In this document: positions 1-6,674 of the stretch, in pieces
Layout: each line of letters opens with the position of its first letter
How positions within the stretch are numbered: the stretch's first letter is position 1
From: DASXPG01 sp036493755
GTDB lineage: Bacteria > Gemmatimonadota > Gemmatimonadetes > Gemmatimonadales > JACORV01
Reading direction: 5' to 3'
Assembly: GCA_036493755.1 (NCBI GenBank)
Contig: DASXPG010000113.1
Span: forward strand, 1 to 21,416
DNA length: 21,416 nucleotides
Notes under the pieces: generated by a model
Seen by the model: only the letters and a program-made list of their open reading frames with translations
Databases searched by the model: none
Told to the model about the DNA's origin: nothing
Translations under genes and position numbers: made by a program

Positions 1-2327
1 GAGACCAGCTTGTCGAAGGGCGCGACCACGCCCTGGTACTCCGGCAACGTCGTCAGTCCGCCATATCCTGTGACCTGAAAGGTGTACTCCAGCGACCGTG
101 GCGGATCCTGCACCAGCAGGCCCCGGTACTGGAGTCCCAGCGAATAGCCGCGGCGGCTCTCGCGCGTTGGTCCCAGCAGGTCATAGAAATCGGCGCGGTT
201 CAGGGCGGCGGAGACGGTCCAGTGCCAGTAGCGGAAATTCGCCCGCAGGTGGAGACGCTCGTACGACGCCAGGTGCGTACTGGGTGCGTACGACGCGGTC
301 ATGTCCAGCCCGGTGGCGCCGACCCGGTCGGAGAGATTCATACGAAGGCCGAAGGCGGGCTCCAGGGTGCCGGACGCGTCCTGATATCCCTCGACGATGG
401 GATAGATGTTGTCCAGCTTGATGTTGCTCAGCGCGTGATACGGCCCGGTCGAAACGGTGAGCGAGTCGATGTTGATGTGCGAGGCATTCGGAATCATCCA
501 CGACTGCACGTCGGTCCGCGTCGCGGCGATCTCGTTGCCCAGAAAATGAATCGCGCTCACGCTGTCCGGCACGGCATTGCGGATCAGCGACGGCACAAAT
601 CCTCGGCGGCTGTACTCGAAGACCAGTACCGAATCGCCCGGAATGGGGACCGGCTTGAAGAACCCCGTCTCGGCGTTGCTCAAAGCCTCCATGTCTTTGG
701 ACTGGAAATCGTAACGGAAGATGTTGGAGACGCCGGAATAGTAGGATGAGCCGAAGAGCTGTTTCCCGTCCGGAGAGAAGACGAAGTTCGACGGCGACCA
801 GTCGCCGAATTCGTAGAGCGTCTGCGGCGTGAAGTCGTTCTGTAGCAGGTCTGCCATATCCATCTTCACCAGCCGCTGCGCGCCGCTGATCTCCGACATC
901 GAGCCGATGAGCATCGTGCCGTCGGGCGACACGTCGATATCGAAGATGTCCCTTCCATATGGAAGCGTGCGGACCTGGTGCCACTCGTGATAGGGCGGGG
1001 CGATGCGGACCAGCGTCGAAAAGCCGTTGTCGTGCCTGACGCCCCACAGCGACTTGTCCGCCGGATTGAACGCGAGATCGCCGACGCGGGCGTTGTGGAT
1101 CAGCTCCTCGGAATGGCCCGTCGTCAGGTCCAGCTTGACCAGGTGGCGCCAGTCGGGATTGTCTGTGGTATAGAAGAGCGTTCGCGACCCGGCATCGAAG
1201 GCCATCGATGTCACCGAGAGTCCCGCGGCCCCCAGCACCTCGCGCACATTCGTGAACCCGCCGGACCGAAGATCGATCGCGGCGATATGCGCGACCTGTC
1301 CCGGATAGCGGATCGCCACGTAGACGTTGCGGCTCGCCGGATCGTAATACGCGCGCGAGACCGAACCCAGTGCGCGCTCGGTGAGCGGGCGTGACGTGGT
1401 GGTGGGATGCCGCCTTATCGCCGCGAGGTTGGTCTGCTGCCAGTGGCGTTCCCAGTCGATCCACCGCGACCACTCGGCCTCGAGCGAGCGGCCGTACACC
1501 TTCTGGAATTGCGCCGAGAAATACCGCCGGCTGCCTTCGGTGCGGTTCACCCAGGCCAGCAGGCTGTCGTTGCCGTAGCGCAGGCCGAGGTAGCTGATGA
1601 AGCGGGTGCCGTAGAGGTAGGAGTTGGTGCCCACCTGGAAGTCGATCGTCGTGCCTTCGGATTCCAGCCCGACCACGTCGTAGATCCGGCCGCTGTCGCG
1701 CACCATGGTGCGGAAGACCATCTCGTCGTAGGGCCCGATGGCGCGGCCCACGCCGCCGTTCATCCAGGTCTCGAGATAGACGGCGATTCCTTCCAGGTAC
1801 CACCGCGGCGCATACCACCTCGGCGTGGTGAGGTAGCCGTAGAGCATCGAGAGCGGCGCTTCCGCGTTAGGCGTGACTTTGCCGAAGAAGATCGAGCGGA
1901 AGAGGCGGTCGGACGAGCTGGCCTTGTCCACGGTGACGATGTGGGCCATCTCGTGGTTGAGCGAGGAGATCATCCGCTCCTGGGCGGGCGCGGACTCGTA
2001 GTCGTGGTCGTAGGGCTCGATGCCGACGGTGATGTGATTCTCGGGGAGCGGGCTGGCGCCGGCGTTGCCGTAATGCCAGAGGTCGTGCATCAGCAGGTTG
2101 ATCTTGCCGGGCGGCGTCCAGTTGAAGAGGCGGCGATGGAACTGGAGCGAGTTCTCGAAGCTCCGGGCGACTTGAGGGACGAGGTAGGACTGGAGCGAGG
2201 AGGTATAGACCAGGCGCATGTCGTGCGTGTCGAGCGTTTGGAACTGCGCAACGGCAGCCCGAGGCGCAAAGAGCCACAGAGGGGCTGAGAGGGCCAGGGA
2301 GGTGCGGAGGGTGCGGAGGGTCGGCAA
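1..2327 (-). CDS. Secreted gluzincin-type zinc metallopeptidase with propeller-like repeats (3' end outside window)
   Basis: I read this frame by hand: it stays open from TTG at 2327 to the window edge, giving 775 residues without a stop. Residues 1-28 form a signal peptide (Arg-containing start, Leu/Ala core, AVA before Gln). HEMAH at about 125-129 and WYLEGIAVYLE at about 177-186 fit a gluzincin zinc site, with two His and a downstream Glu (about E179). The middle has 'SPDG'-type strands (IDVSPDGTMLIG, FVFSPDGKQLFG) like TolB/WD40 propeller blades. The last roughly 150 residues are rich in alternating aromatic and polar strands (for example ANFRYWHWTVSAAL), which suggests an outer-membrane barrel; that is inference. 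Likely role: periplasmic or surface proteolysis. An in-frame TAA lies just upstream and TTG is the only start that keeps the signal peptide, but it lies almost on the T-run of the upstream gene's terminator and has no clear ribosome-binding site. It may be functionally linked to the upstream sigma/repeat-protein pair. Confidence 0.75.
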   Translation of the reverse strand, partial: MPTLRTLRTSLALSAPLWLFAPRAAVAQFQTLDTHDMRLVYTSSLQSYLVPQVARSFENSLQFHRRLFNWTPPGKINLLMHDLWHYGNAGASPLPENHITVGIEPYDHDYESAPAQERMISSLNHEMAHIVTVDKASSSDRLFRSIFFGKVTPNAEAPLSMLYGYLTTPRWYAPRWYLEGIAVYLETWMNGGVGRAIGPYDEMVFRTMVRDSGRIYDVVGLESEGTTIDFQVGTNSYLYGTRFISYLGLRYGNDSLLAWVNRTEGSRRYFSAQFQKVYGRSLEAEWSRWIDWERHWQQTNLAAIRRHPTTTSRPLTERALGSVSRAYYDPASRNVYVAIRYPGQVAHIAAIDLRSGGFTNVREVLGAAGLSVTSMAFDAGSRTLFYTTDNPDWRHLVKLDLTTGHSEELIHNARVGDLAFNPADKSLWGVRHDNGFSTLVRIAPPYHEWHQVRTLPYGRDIFDIDVSPDGTMLIGSMSEISGAQRLVKMDMADLLQNDFTPQTLYEFGDWSPSNFVFSPDGKQLFGSSYYSGVSNIFRYDFQSKDMEALSNAETGFFKPVPIPGDSVLVFEYSRRGFVPSLIRNAVPDSVSAIHFLGNEIAATRTDVQSWMIPNASHINIDSLTVSTGPYHALSNIKLDNIYPIVEGYQDASGTLEPAFGLRMNLSDRVGATGLDMTASYAPSTHLASYERLHLRANFRYWHWTVSAALNRADFYDLLGPTRESRRGYSLGLQYRGLLVQDPPRSLEYTFQVTGYGGLTTLPEYQGVVAPFDKLV

Positions 2328-2331
2328 GGGA

Positions 2332-2380
2332 CAAAAACTACGCGGGGATCCGAGCTCCCGTTAGAGCCCGAATCCCCGCG
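2332..2380 (-). terminator. Rho-independent terminator after the nonapeptide-repeat gene
   Basis: On the minus strand, arms CGCGGGGAT and ATCCCCGCG (2380-2372 and 2349-2341) pair perfectly over 9 bp. A smaller inner GCTC/GAGC pairing sits between them, and the second arm is followed by TAGTTTTT. This is a textbook intrinsic terminator for the sigma-factor/repeat-protein operon. Its T-run lies only a few bases before the TTG start of the next minus-strand gene, so read-through or a very short leader would be needed to express that gene. Confidence 0.8.
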
Positions 2381-2420
2381 GTCAAGCAGTCAAGCAGTCA
2401 AGCAGTCAAGCAGTCAAGCG
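2381..2420. repeat. Five tandem copies of an 8-bp unit GTCAAGCA
   Basis: Four exact copies of GTCAAGCA and a fifth with the last base changed fill the gap between the stop of the repeat-protein gene and its terminator. On the minus strand the array reads TTGAC every 8 bp, which resembles a series of -35 boxes for the downstream peptidase. It could equally be a slippage-prone spacer without function. An 8-bp period is not a multiple of three, and the array is outside any credible coding frame. Confidence 0.9.
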
Positions 2421-2422
2421 TC

Positions 2423-3436
2423 TTACTGTTGCGACCGCATTGCCTCTCTCATGAACACATCCGAAAGCTCAGAGGAGCGCGACAGCGACCGGAACGCGTC
2501 GCTGGCCTGGAGCGACCGGAAGGCGTCGCTGGACTGGAGCGAGCGGAACGCGTCGCTCGCCTGGAGCTGGCGGAACGCGTCGTTGGCCTGGAGCTCGCGG
2601 AAGGCATCGCTCGACTGGAGCGAGCGGAACGCGTCGTTCTGCTGGAGCGAGCGGAATGCGTCGCTCGCCTGGAGCTGGCGGAAGGCGTCGCTGTTCGCGA
2701 TCTGACGATAGGCGTCGCTGGCCTGGAGCTGGCGGGCCGCGTCGCTGGCGTTGATCGCCTGGCGATTGGCGTCGCTGGCATTGACCTGGCGCGAGGCGTC
2801 GCTGGCGGCGATCTGCCGGAAGGCGCCCTGGGCCGCGAGCTGGCGGAAGGCCGCGCTGGATTCCAGCTGCCGGTAGGCGTCGCTGGCCTGGAGCGAGCGA
2901 TAAGCGTCGCTGGCCGCGATCTGGCGATAGGCGTCGCTGGCCATGATCTGGCGATAGGCGTCGCTGGCCATCAGCTCGCGGAACTGCTGGTTCCGCATCG
3001 CTTCGCGGAAGGCGTCGCTCTTGACCAGATTCAGGACCTGCTCGTTCTGGAAGAGCGTCTGGATTTCGGGATTCTTGATGGTGACGTCGGCTTCGGTCAT
3101 GGTCCGGCCCTTGTAGCGCGCGGCCGGCTCGACGCCGCCGATGGTGCCGGCCTTGTCGCCCGAAGGTGGCCAACCAGTCACTTTACCGGCGATGAAGATT
3201 GCGGCCGCCAGCACTACCGCGCCTCCCAGAATCATCGTCTTTCGGTTCATGAAGCCTCCTATGAGGGCGTACAACGGGTTGAATGAGCGAGTCTGCCGAG
3301 GCATGGCCTCGAGTATTGCCTGCTTGAGATGCGGCGACGGTTCGCGCTCCATCAGCGATCTGAAGGACGCGCTTTCTTCCGGGCTGTTGCTGCCGTCGAA
3401 TTCGCGACGGATGATGTCGAACTCTTCGCGATTCAT
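2423..3436 (-). CDS. Single-pass membrane protein with about 20 nonapeptide repeats; candidate anti-sigma factor
   Basis: I do not recognise a named family. This 337-residue protein has a charged cytoplasmic N-terminus (1-66) and one membrane segment at about 67-85 (core MILGGAVVLAAAIFIAG). A linker follows, then residues 139-318 are tandem 9-residue units of consensus (A/S)-S-D-A-(F/Y)-R-x-(L/I)-x, for example ASDAFRSLQ and ASDAYRQIM. About 20 units can be counted, with a one-residue slip near residue 229. Two degenerate units precede them (KNPEIQTLF, QNEQVLNLV) and resemble STI1-type motifs. The units should be helical, with Ser/Asp as N-caps. Its ATG overlaps the sigma-factor stop (ATGA), so the two are translationally coupled. 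That position, a cytoplasmic head of about 66 residues and one membrane span match an anti-sigma factor, but the HxxxCxxC zinc motif of ZAS anti-sigmas is absent. The anti-sigma role is inference. Confidence 0.8.
   Translation of the reverse strand: MNREEFDIIRREFDGSNSPEESASFRSLMEREPSPHLKQAILEAMPRQTRSFNPLYALIGGFMNRKTMILGGAVVLAAAIFIAGKVTGWPPSGDKAGTIGGVEPAARYKGRTMTEADVTIKNPEIQTLFQNEQVLNLVKSDAFREAMRNQQFRELMASDAYRQIMASDAYRQIAASDAYRSLQASDAYRQLESSAAFRQLAAQGAFRQIAASDASRQVNASDANRQAINASDAARQLQASDAYRQIANSDAFRQLQASDAFRSLQQNDAFRSLQSSDAFRELQANDAFRQLQASDAFRSLQSSDAFRSLQASDAFRSLSRSSELSDVFMREAMRSQQ
2483..3022 (-). repeat. 27-bp coding tandem repeat array (nonapeptide units)
   Basis: This stretch of the membrane-protein gene consists of about 20 in-frame 27-bp units, each carrying a core that encodes SDAFR or SDAYR. 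The copies nearest the 3' end of the gene (units 13-20) are the most alike; those nearer the membrane are more diverged (SSAAFRQLA, AQGAFRQIA, ASDANRQAI). This pattern suggests recent expansion at the distal end. The unit number may vary between strains. Confidence 0.85.
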
Positions 3437-3963
3437 ATTTTGCGCCGCAACTTTTCTCTGGCTTCATGCAAGCGGGATTTGACCGTTTGCACCGGGATAT
3501 CGAGCATGTCGGCAATCTCCTGGTAGGAGAAGGACGCGAAGTGGCTCAGTACCACGACGGCCCGATCATTCGGTTTCAGCTCCATCAGCGCCCGGCCAAC
3601 CAGGTCATTGACTTCGGCATCGTGGTCGGGTCCGGGTGCCTTGATCGCGACAATGTCTTCGAGCGTCACTGTGCGCTTCTTGCGCTTGAGCAGATTCAGC
3701 GACTCGTTCACCGTCATGCGATAAATCCAGCTGAAGAACCGGTACTTCGGGTCGTAGCTTCTGAGCTTGTCGAAGGCGTTGAAAAAGACTGTCTGCGTCA
3801 CGTCTTCGGCGTCCTGCACATCGCCCAGCATTCGGAGCGCGACATTGAACAGGCGTTTGTGGTAGCGGTCGACGAGGCCGATGGGGCCGTCCGGCTGGCC
3901 CTCGAGGCACCGTTTGACCAGTAGCCGATCCTGTTCGTCAGTTGCCGCGGGTAGCTCTTTCAA
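3433..3963 (-). CDS. ECF-type (sigma-70 family) RNA polymerase sigma factor
   Basis: The protein has 176 residues. Region 2 lies at about 25-95, with DAEDVTQTVFFNAF and a WIYRMTVNESLNLL segment typical of the -10 recognition helix. Region 4 lies at about 120-172, with YQEIADMLDIPVQTVKSRL as the helix-turn-helix that reads the -35 box. No extra C-terminal domain is present, as in group-4 (extracytoplasmic function) sigma factors. The start is TTG at 3963: an in-frame TAA lies directly before it and the next Met is about 45 residues in, so TTG is effectively forced. No clear Shine-Dalgarno site is visible. The stop overlaps the start of the repeat membrane protein by 4 bp, the usual sigma/anti-sigma arrangement. 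A gene for a partner-switching kinase diverges from it 97 bp away. Confidence 0.93.
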   Translation of the reverse strand: MKELPAATDEQDRLLVKRCLEGQPDGPIGLVDRYHKRLFNVALRMLGDVQDAEDVTQTVFFNAFDKLRSYDPKYRFFSWIYRMTVNESLNLLKRKKRTVTLEDIVAIKAPGPDHDAEVNDLVGRALMELKPNDRAVVVLSHFASFSYQEIADMLDIPVQTVKSRLHEAREKLRRKI

Positions 3964-4060
3964 TTACAACCCAAGCCGCCAAAGGTTGGAGAAGTGCGTC
4001 GGGGACCCGTAGGTTTCCCGAAGGAACGTGCAGCACGGGCCATTCCTCGGCAAGGATACG

Positions 4061-4501
4061 ATGCCGCCAGCTTTCCGGATAACCATCGGTGCCGATCTTG
4101 GGGACGTGGCCAGGGTGGGGGCGGAATTTGCCGGTTTTGCCGAGGCGAATGGGGTGCCGGAGAAGGTGCGGCGGGGAATGGCGGTGGCGCTGGACGAGCT
4201 GGTGACGAATACCATCACCTACGGATTCGGGAAACGGGGAACGCGGGAACGGGGAACGGGTGAGGTGACTGTCGAGGCGGAGCTGCGCGAGGGCCAGCTA
4301 TCGGTCACCCTGACCGACGATGGCAGCGCCTTTGATCCATGGGGGCACACCACTCCCGACACGACTGGCTCGCTGGATATGAGAAGGATTGGCGGGCTGG
4401 GGATTCACCTGGTCAAACAGATGATGGATGAGGTCGGTTATCGGCGAGCCGCCGACCGCAACATCGTCACACTGACGAAACGCATTGAGGATGAATCGTG
4501 A
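4061..4501 (+). CDS. RsbW/SpoIIAB-like serine kinase, anti-sigma regulatory factor (HATPase_c_2)
   Basis: From ATG at 4061 the protein has 146 residues. It shows the Bergerat ATP-binding signs of the RsbW group: N-box ALDELVTNTITYGF, G1 box LTDDGSAFDP and G2 box GGLGIHLVKQMMDEVGY. Such kinases bind a sigma factor or other target and phosphorylate a STAS antagonist on serine; the STAS gene follows immediately with a GTGA overlap. I chose ATG 4061 because AAGGA lies 4 bases before it and IGADLGDV then sits at the N-terminus; a GTG at 4028 would add 11 residues. An unusual basic loop KRGTRERGTGE follows the N-box and is encoded by a small tandem repeat. No PP2C phosphatase or cognate non-ECF sigma is in the window, so its target is unknown. 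Confidence 0.88.
   Translation: MPPAFRITIGADLGDVARVGAEFAGFAEANGVPEKVRRGMAVALDELVTNTITYGFGKRGTRERGTGEVTVEAELREGQLSVTLTDDGSAFDPWGHTTPDTTGSLDMRRIGGLGIHLVKQMMDEVGYRRAADRNIVTLTKRIEDES
4228..4260 (+). repeat. Degenerate GGGGAACG-type tandem repeat inside the RsbW-like gene
   Basis: About four units of 7-8 bp (variants of CGGGAAAC and GGGGAACG) lie in a row and encode the loop GKRGTRERGTG between the N-box helix and the next strand. The changing unit length suggests slippage. The reading frame stays open through it. Confidence 0.6.
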
Positions 4502-4830
4502 ACATTACGACGCGCACCGATCGAAACGTTACCATCGTGGCCCTCGCAGGGAATCTGGATTCCAATACGTCGCCCCAGGCGCAGCTGGCGCTCGACGCGA
4601 TGCTGGCGGGTGGCGTGACCAGGGTGGCGATCGACTTCACGGCGCTCGACTACATCAGCAGCGCGGGACTCCGCGTCCTGCTCGGCACGGCCAAGAAGCT
4701 GAGCGCCAAGGGCGGCGCGCTGCACGTCTTCGGCTTGAATGAGACGGTGCGGGAGGTGTTCGACATCTCCGGGTTCTCGACGATTCTGGCCGTCTTCCGC
4801 ACGGAGGCGGAGGCGGTCAAGGGGTTCTAG
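4498..4830 (+). CDS. STAS-domain anti-anti-sigma factor (RsbV/SpoIIAA-like)
   Basis: The protein has 110 residues and is a single STAS domain. The motif DYISSAGLRVLL at about 53-64 is the conserved loop carrying the serine that the partner kinase phosphorylates; unphosphorylated protein would bind the kinase and free its target. The GTG start at 4498 overlaps the kinase stop (GTGA), and GAGG at 4488-4491 is a well-placed ribosome-binding site. The TAG stop is followed in the same frame by the MATE transporter coding sequence with no intervening ATG, GTG or TTG until the first membrane helix. Confidence 0.92.
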   Translation: MNITTRTDRNVTIVALAGNLDSNTSPQAQLALDAMLAGGVTRVAIDFTALDYISSAGLRVLLGTAKKLSAKGGALHVFGLNETVREVFDISGFSTILAVFRTEAEAVKGF

Positions 4831-4911
4831 ACTCCGCCAAGCCCGCCTAACGATTCCCTGAAACCTCTCGATCGCTCCATCGTCGACGGCCCGCTCCCCC
4901 GGGCAGTCTGG

Positions 4912-6261
4912 ATGCTGGCCTGGCCGACGATGCTCCAGAACATCATCGCCGGCGCCCAGGGTGTGGTCGATCACGCCCTCGTCGGCCACCTCGTCGGCTA
5001 CGCCGGCAACGCGGCCATCGGCGTCTCGTTCCAGCTCTTCCTCGTGGTCATGATCTTCGTCAGCTCGGTGTTCACCGGCATGGGCGTCCTGGTCTCGCGC
5101 GCGGCCGGCGCCGGCGAGCACGAACGCGTCAACCATATCACCTGGCAGGCCTTCCTCGCCGGCATGGGACTCTCGGTCCTGGTGCTCGCCCCGTTGGGCT
5201 ACTTCGCCGCGCCGCTGCTGCTCAGCCTGGTGAACGCCGCACCCGACGTCGTCGCCCAGGCGCTTCCCTATCTGCGCATCATGTTCGGCTTCAGCTTCGG
5301 CATGCTGACCTTCTTCATGCTGACCGGCGCCCTCCGCTCCGCCGGCGATGCCCGCACCCCGCTCATGCTCGGCATTCTCCTCACCGTCCTCAACATCGCC
5401 TTCAACGTCGCGCTGATCACCGGGCTCGGCCCGTTCCCCAAACTCGGCACCGCGGGCGCCGCGGCCGGGGTTTCGATCGCCGGCGGAATCGTGACCGTGG
5501 TCGGCGTCGCGCTCTTCATGAGCGGCCGCACCCCGATCCACTGGCACCGCGGCATGAGCCTCAAGCCCGACTGGCTCGTTATGCGGGAGCTCTTCCACTT
5601 CGGCCTGCCGGCGGGCCTCCAGGGCGTGATGGTCAACATCAGCGGCGTGCTGCTGCTGCGCTTCATCGGCTCGCTGCCGCACAGCGCCGCCGCGCAGGCC
5701 GCCTACGCCGTGGGCTACACCGAGCTCTTCTCGTTCATCACCTGGACCTCGGTGGGCATCATGGGCGCGACCGCCGCGGTCGCCGGCCAGAACCTCGGCG
5801 CCGGCAAGCCCGATCGCACCGCCCGCGCCGTGCCGATCGCCGCCGGTATCGGCATGCTGCTCGCCGCGTTCTTCGGCGTGCTCTTTCTCGCTATTCCACG
5901 GTTGCTGCTCGCCGTGTTCGGCATGAGCGATCCCGACGTGGTGCGCATCGGTGTCCAGCTGCTCCGGTTCCTGAGCGTCTCGGGACTTTTCATCACCGTC
6001 GCGCTGGCCTACACCGGCGGTCTCCAGGGCACCGGCGATACCCGAAGCCCATTCTGGATTTCGCTGGTCGCGCAGGTCGTGGTGCCGGTCGGGATCTGCC
6101 TCGCGCTCCAGGCCTCCGGCCACCTCACGCCGGCCGGCATCTGGTCCGCTATTCTCGCGGGACACGTCACCCGCTCGACCCTTTCGATCCTGCGCTTCCG
6201 GCAGGAGAAGTGGCGCACTATCCGCGTCGCCTCGGTCGACGCGCCGATCCCCGCGCACTAG
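4912..6261 (+). CDS. MATE-family multidrug/toxin exporter
   Basis: This is a polytopic protein of 449 residues from ATG 4912. Repeated hydrophobic helices and the two-fold pattern of MatE domains are clear (VVDHALVGHLVGYAGNAAIG; LRSAGDARTPL in the N-half and LQGTGDTRSPF in the C-half). It should export cationic compounds in exchange for Na+ or H+ across the inner membrane. ATG 4912 lies inside the first helix region. The frame remains open upstream to the STAS TAG at 4828 and encodes LDRSIVDGPLPRAVW, which looks like the normal MATE N-terminus. The only start-like codon there is CTG at 4858. The true N-terminus is therefore probably upstream of 4912, through CTG initiation, coupling or read-through of the TAG. 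Being 3' of kinase and STAS genes suggests one transcript. Confidence 0.9.
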   Translation: MLAWPTMLQNIIAGAQGVVDHALVGHLVGYAGNAAIGVSFQLFLVVMIFVSSVFTGMGVLVSRAAGAGEHERVNHITWQAFLAGMGLSVLVLAPLGYFAAPLLLSLVNAAPDVVAQALPYLRIMFGFSFGMLTFFMLTGALRSAGDARTPLMLGILLTVLNIAFNVALITGLGPFPKLGTAGAAAGVSIAGGIVTVVGVALFMSGRTPIHWHRGMSLKPDWLVMRELFHFGLPAGLQGVMVNISGVLLLRFIGSLPHSAAAQAAYAVGYTELFSFITWTSVGIMGATAAVAGQNLGAGKPDRTARAVPIAAGIGMLLAAFFGVLFLAIPRLLLAVFGMSDPDVVRIGVQLLRFLSVSGLFITVALAYTGGLQGTGDTRSPFWISLVAQVVVPVGICLALQASGHLTPAGIWSAILAGHVTRSTLSILRFRQEKWRTIRVASVDAPIPAH

Positions 6262-6275
6262 TCATTGCAATGAAA

Positions 6276-6332
6276 TGCGCCACGGAGCACTATTGCGGCA
6301 CTCGGCCCGCCGAGCTTACGATGTATAATGGC
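6276..6332 (+). promoter_or_regulatory. Conserved 57-bp upstream element, copy 1 (palindrome, TATAAT)
   Basis: This segment matches 19804-19860 at 45 of 57 positions without gaps. It contains TGCGCCACGG, then TTGCGG, then an inverted repeat CTCGGC-CC-GCCGAG (6301-6314), then CTTAC, and ends in TATAATGGC. TATAAT at 6324-6329 would make a good -10 box with a short leader before the AAGGAGGT ribosome-binding site. The palindrome sits where a regulator could bind. Promoter function is inferred; conservation with the second copy is seen directly. Confidence 0.6.
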
Positions 6333-6351
6333 CTCCGAAAAAGGAGGTCCG

Positions 6352-6630
6352 GTGCCGATCACGGCAAAGTTGTCGCGCAGGTTCTACGAGAAGCTCGGCG
6401 ATGACGTCGCCAACGAGCTTGCGGAGTGGCTGAATAGCGTGGACGCGAGCTATCACGAACTGCTGCGAGTCCTTTTCGATGCGAACTTTGGGCGCATCGA
6501 GGCGGAGATGCGCGCGCTCAAGGCTGACATCCGCTCTGAAATTGCCGCGCTGCGATCAGAACTCCTGAAGTGGATGTTGCTCTTTTGGCTCGGCACCATA
6601 GGGACCGTTCTCGCTATCCTGAAGTTCTAA
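6352..6630 (+). CDS. Small coiled-coil protein with C-terminal membrane helix
   Basis: From GTG 6352 the protein has 92 residues: an N-terminal globular part starting PITAKLSRRFYEKLGDDV, an amphipathic segment rich in Arg/Glu/Leu (about 46-72, IEAEMRALKADIRSEIAAL) likely to form a coiled coil, and a C-terminal membrane segment (WMLLFWLGTIGTVLAIL). I chose GTG 6352 because a perfect AAGGAGGT lies at 6341-6348; the in-frame ATG at 6328 overlaps a TATAAT box. I recall proteins of this type as uncharacterised small proteins in Gemmatimonadota-like genomes; no function is known to me. A shortened relative lies at 19871, behind the same upstream element. Confidence 0.75.
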   Translation: MPITAKLSRRFYEKLGDDVANELAEWLNSVDASYHELLRVLFDANFGRIEAEMRALKADIRSEIAALRSELLKWMLLFWLGTIGTVLAILKF

Positions 6631-6674
6631 CTCCGTACCGGGAAACGGTGCCTGATCGGCCGATAGCAGACTCT

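Noticed and set aside
181..1818. 545-codon minus-strand frame
   Set aside because: It is the wrong frame of the metallopeptidase: Arg/Pro-rich with no motifs, while the true frame gives HEMAH, a signal peptide and SPDG repeats.
2381..3022. CRISPR array
   Set aside because: The 8-bp units have no spacers, and the 27-bp units are contiguous and coding. There are no cas genes.
2429..3286. Plus-strand 285-codon repetitive frame over the nonapeptide array
   Set aside because: It is the reverse reading of the 27-bp units. The minus frame has the operon overlap with the sigma gene, a membrane helix and a terminator.
4438..6258. 606-codon open frame antisense to the MATE exporter
   Set aside because: Its composition is dominated by Arg, Glu, His, Asp and Gly without any domain, and the sense strand encodes a clear exporter. 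Long antisense frames are expected at this GC content.
6301..6314. Intrinsic terminator of the MATE gene
   Set aside because: The CTCGGC/GCCGAG stem is not followed by a T-run and is part of the duplicated upstream element, so a control role fits better.
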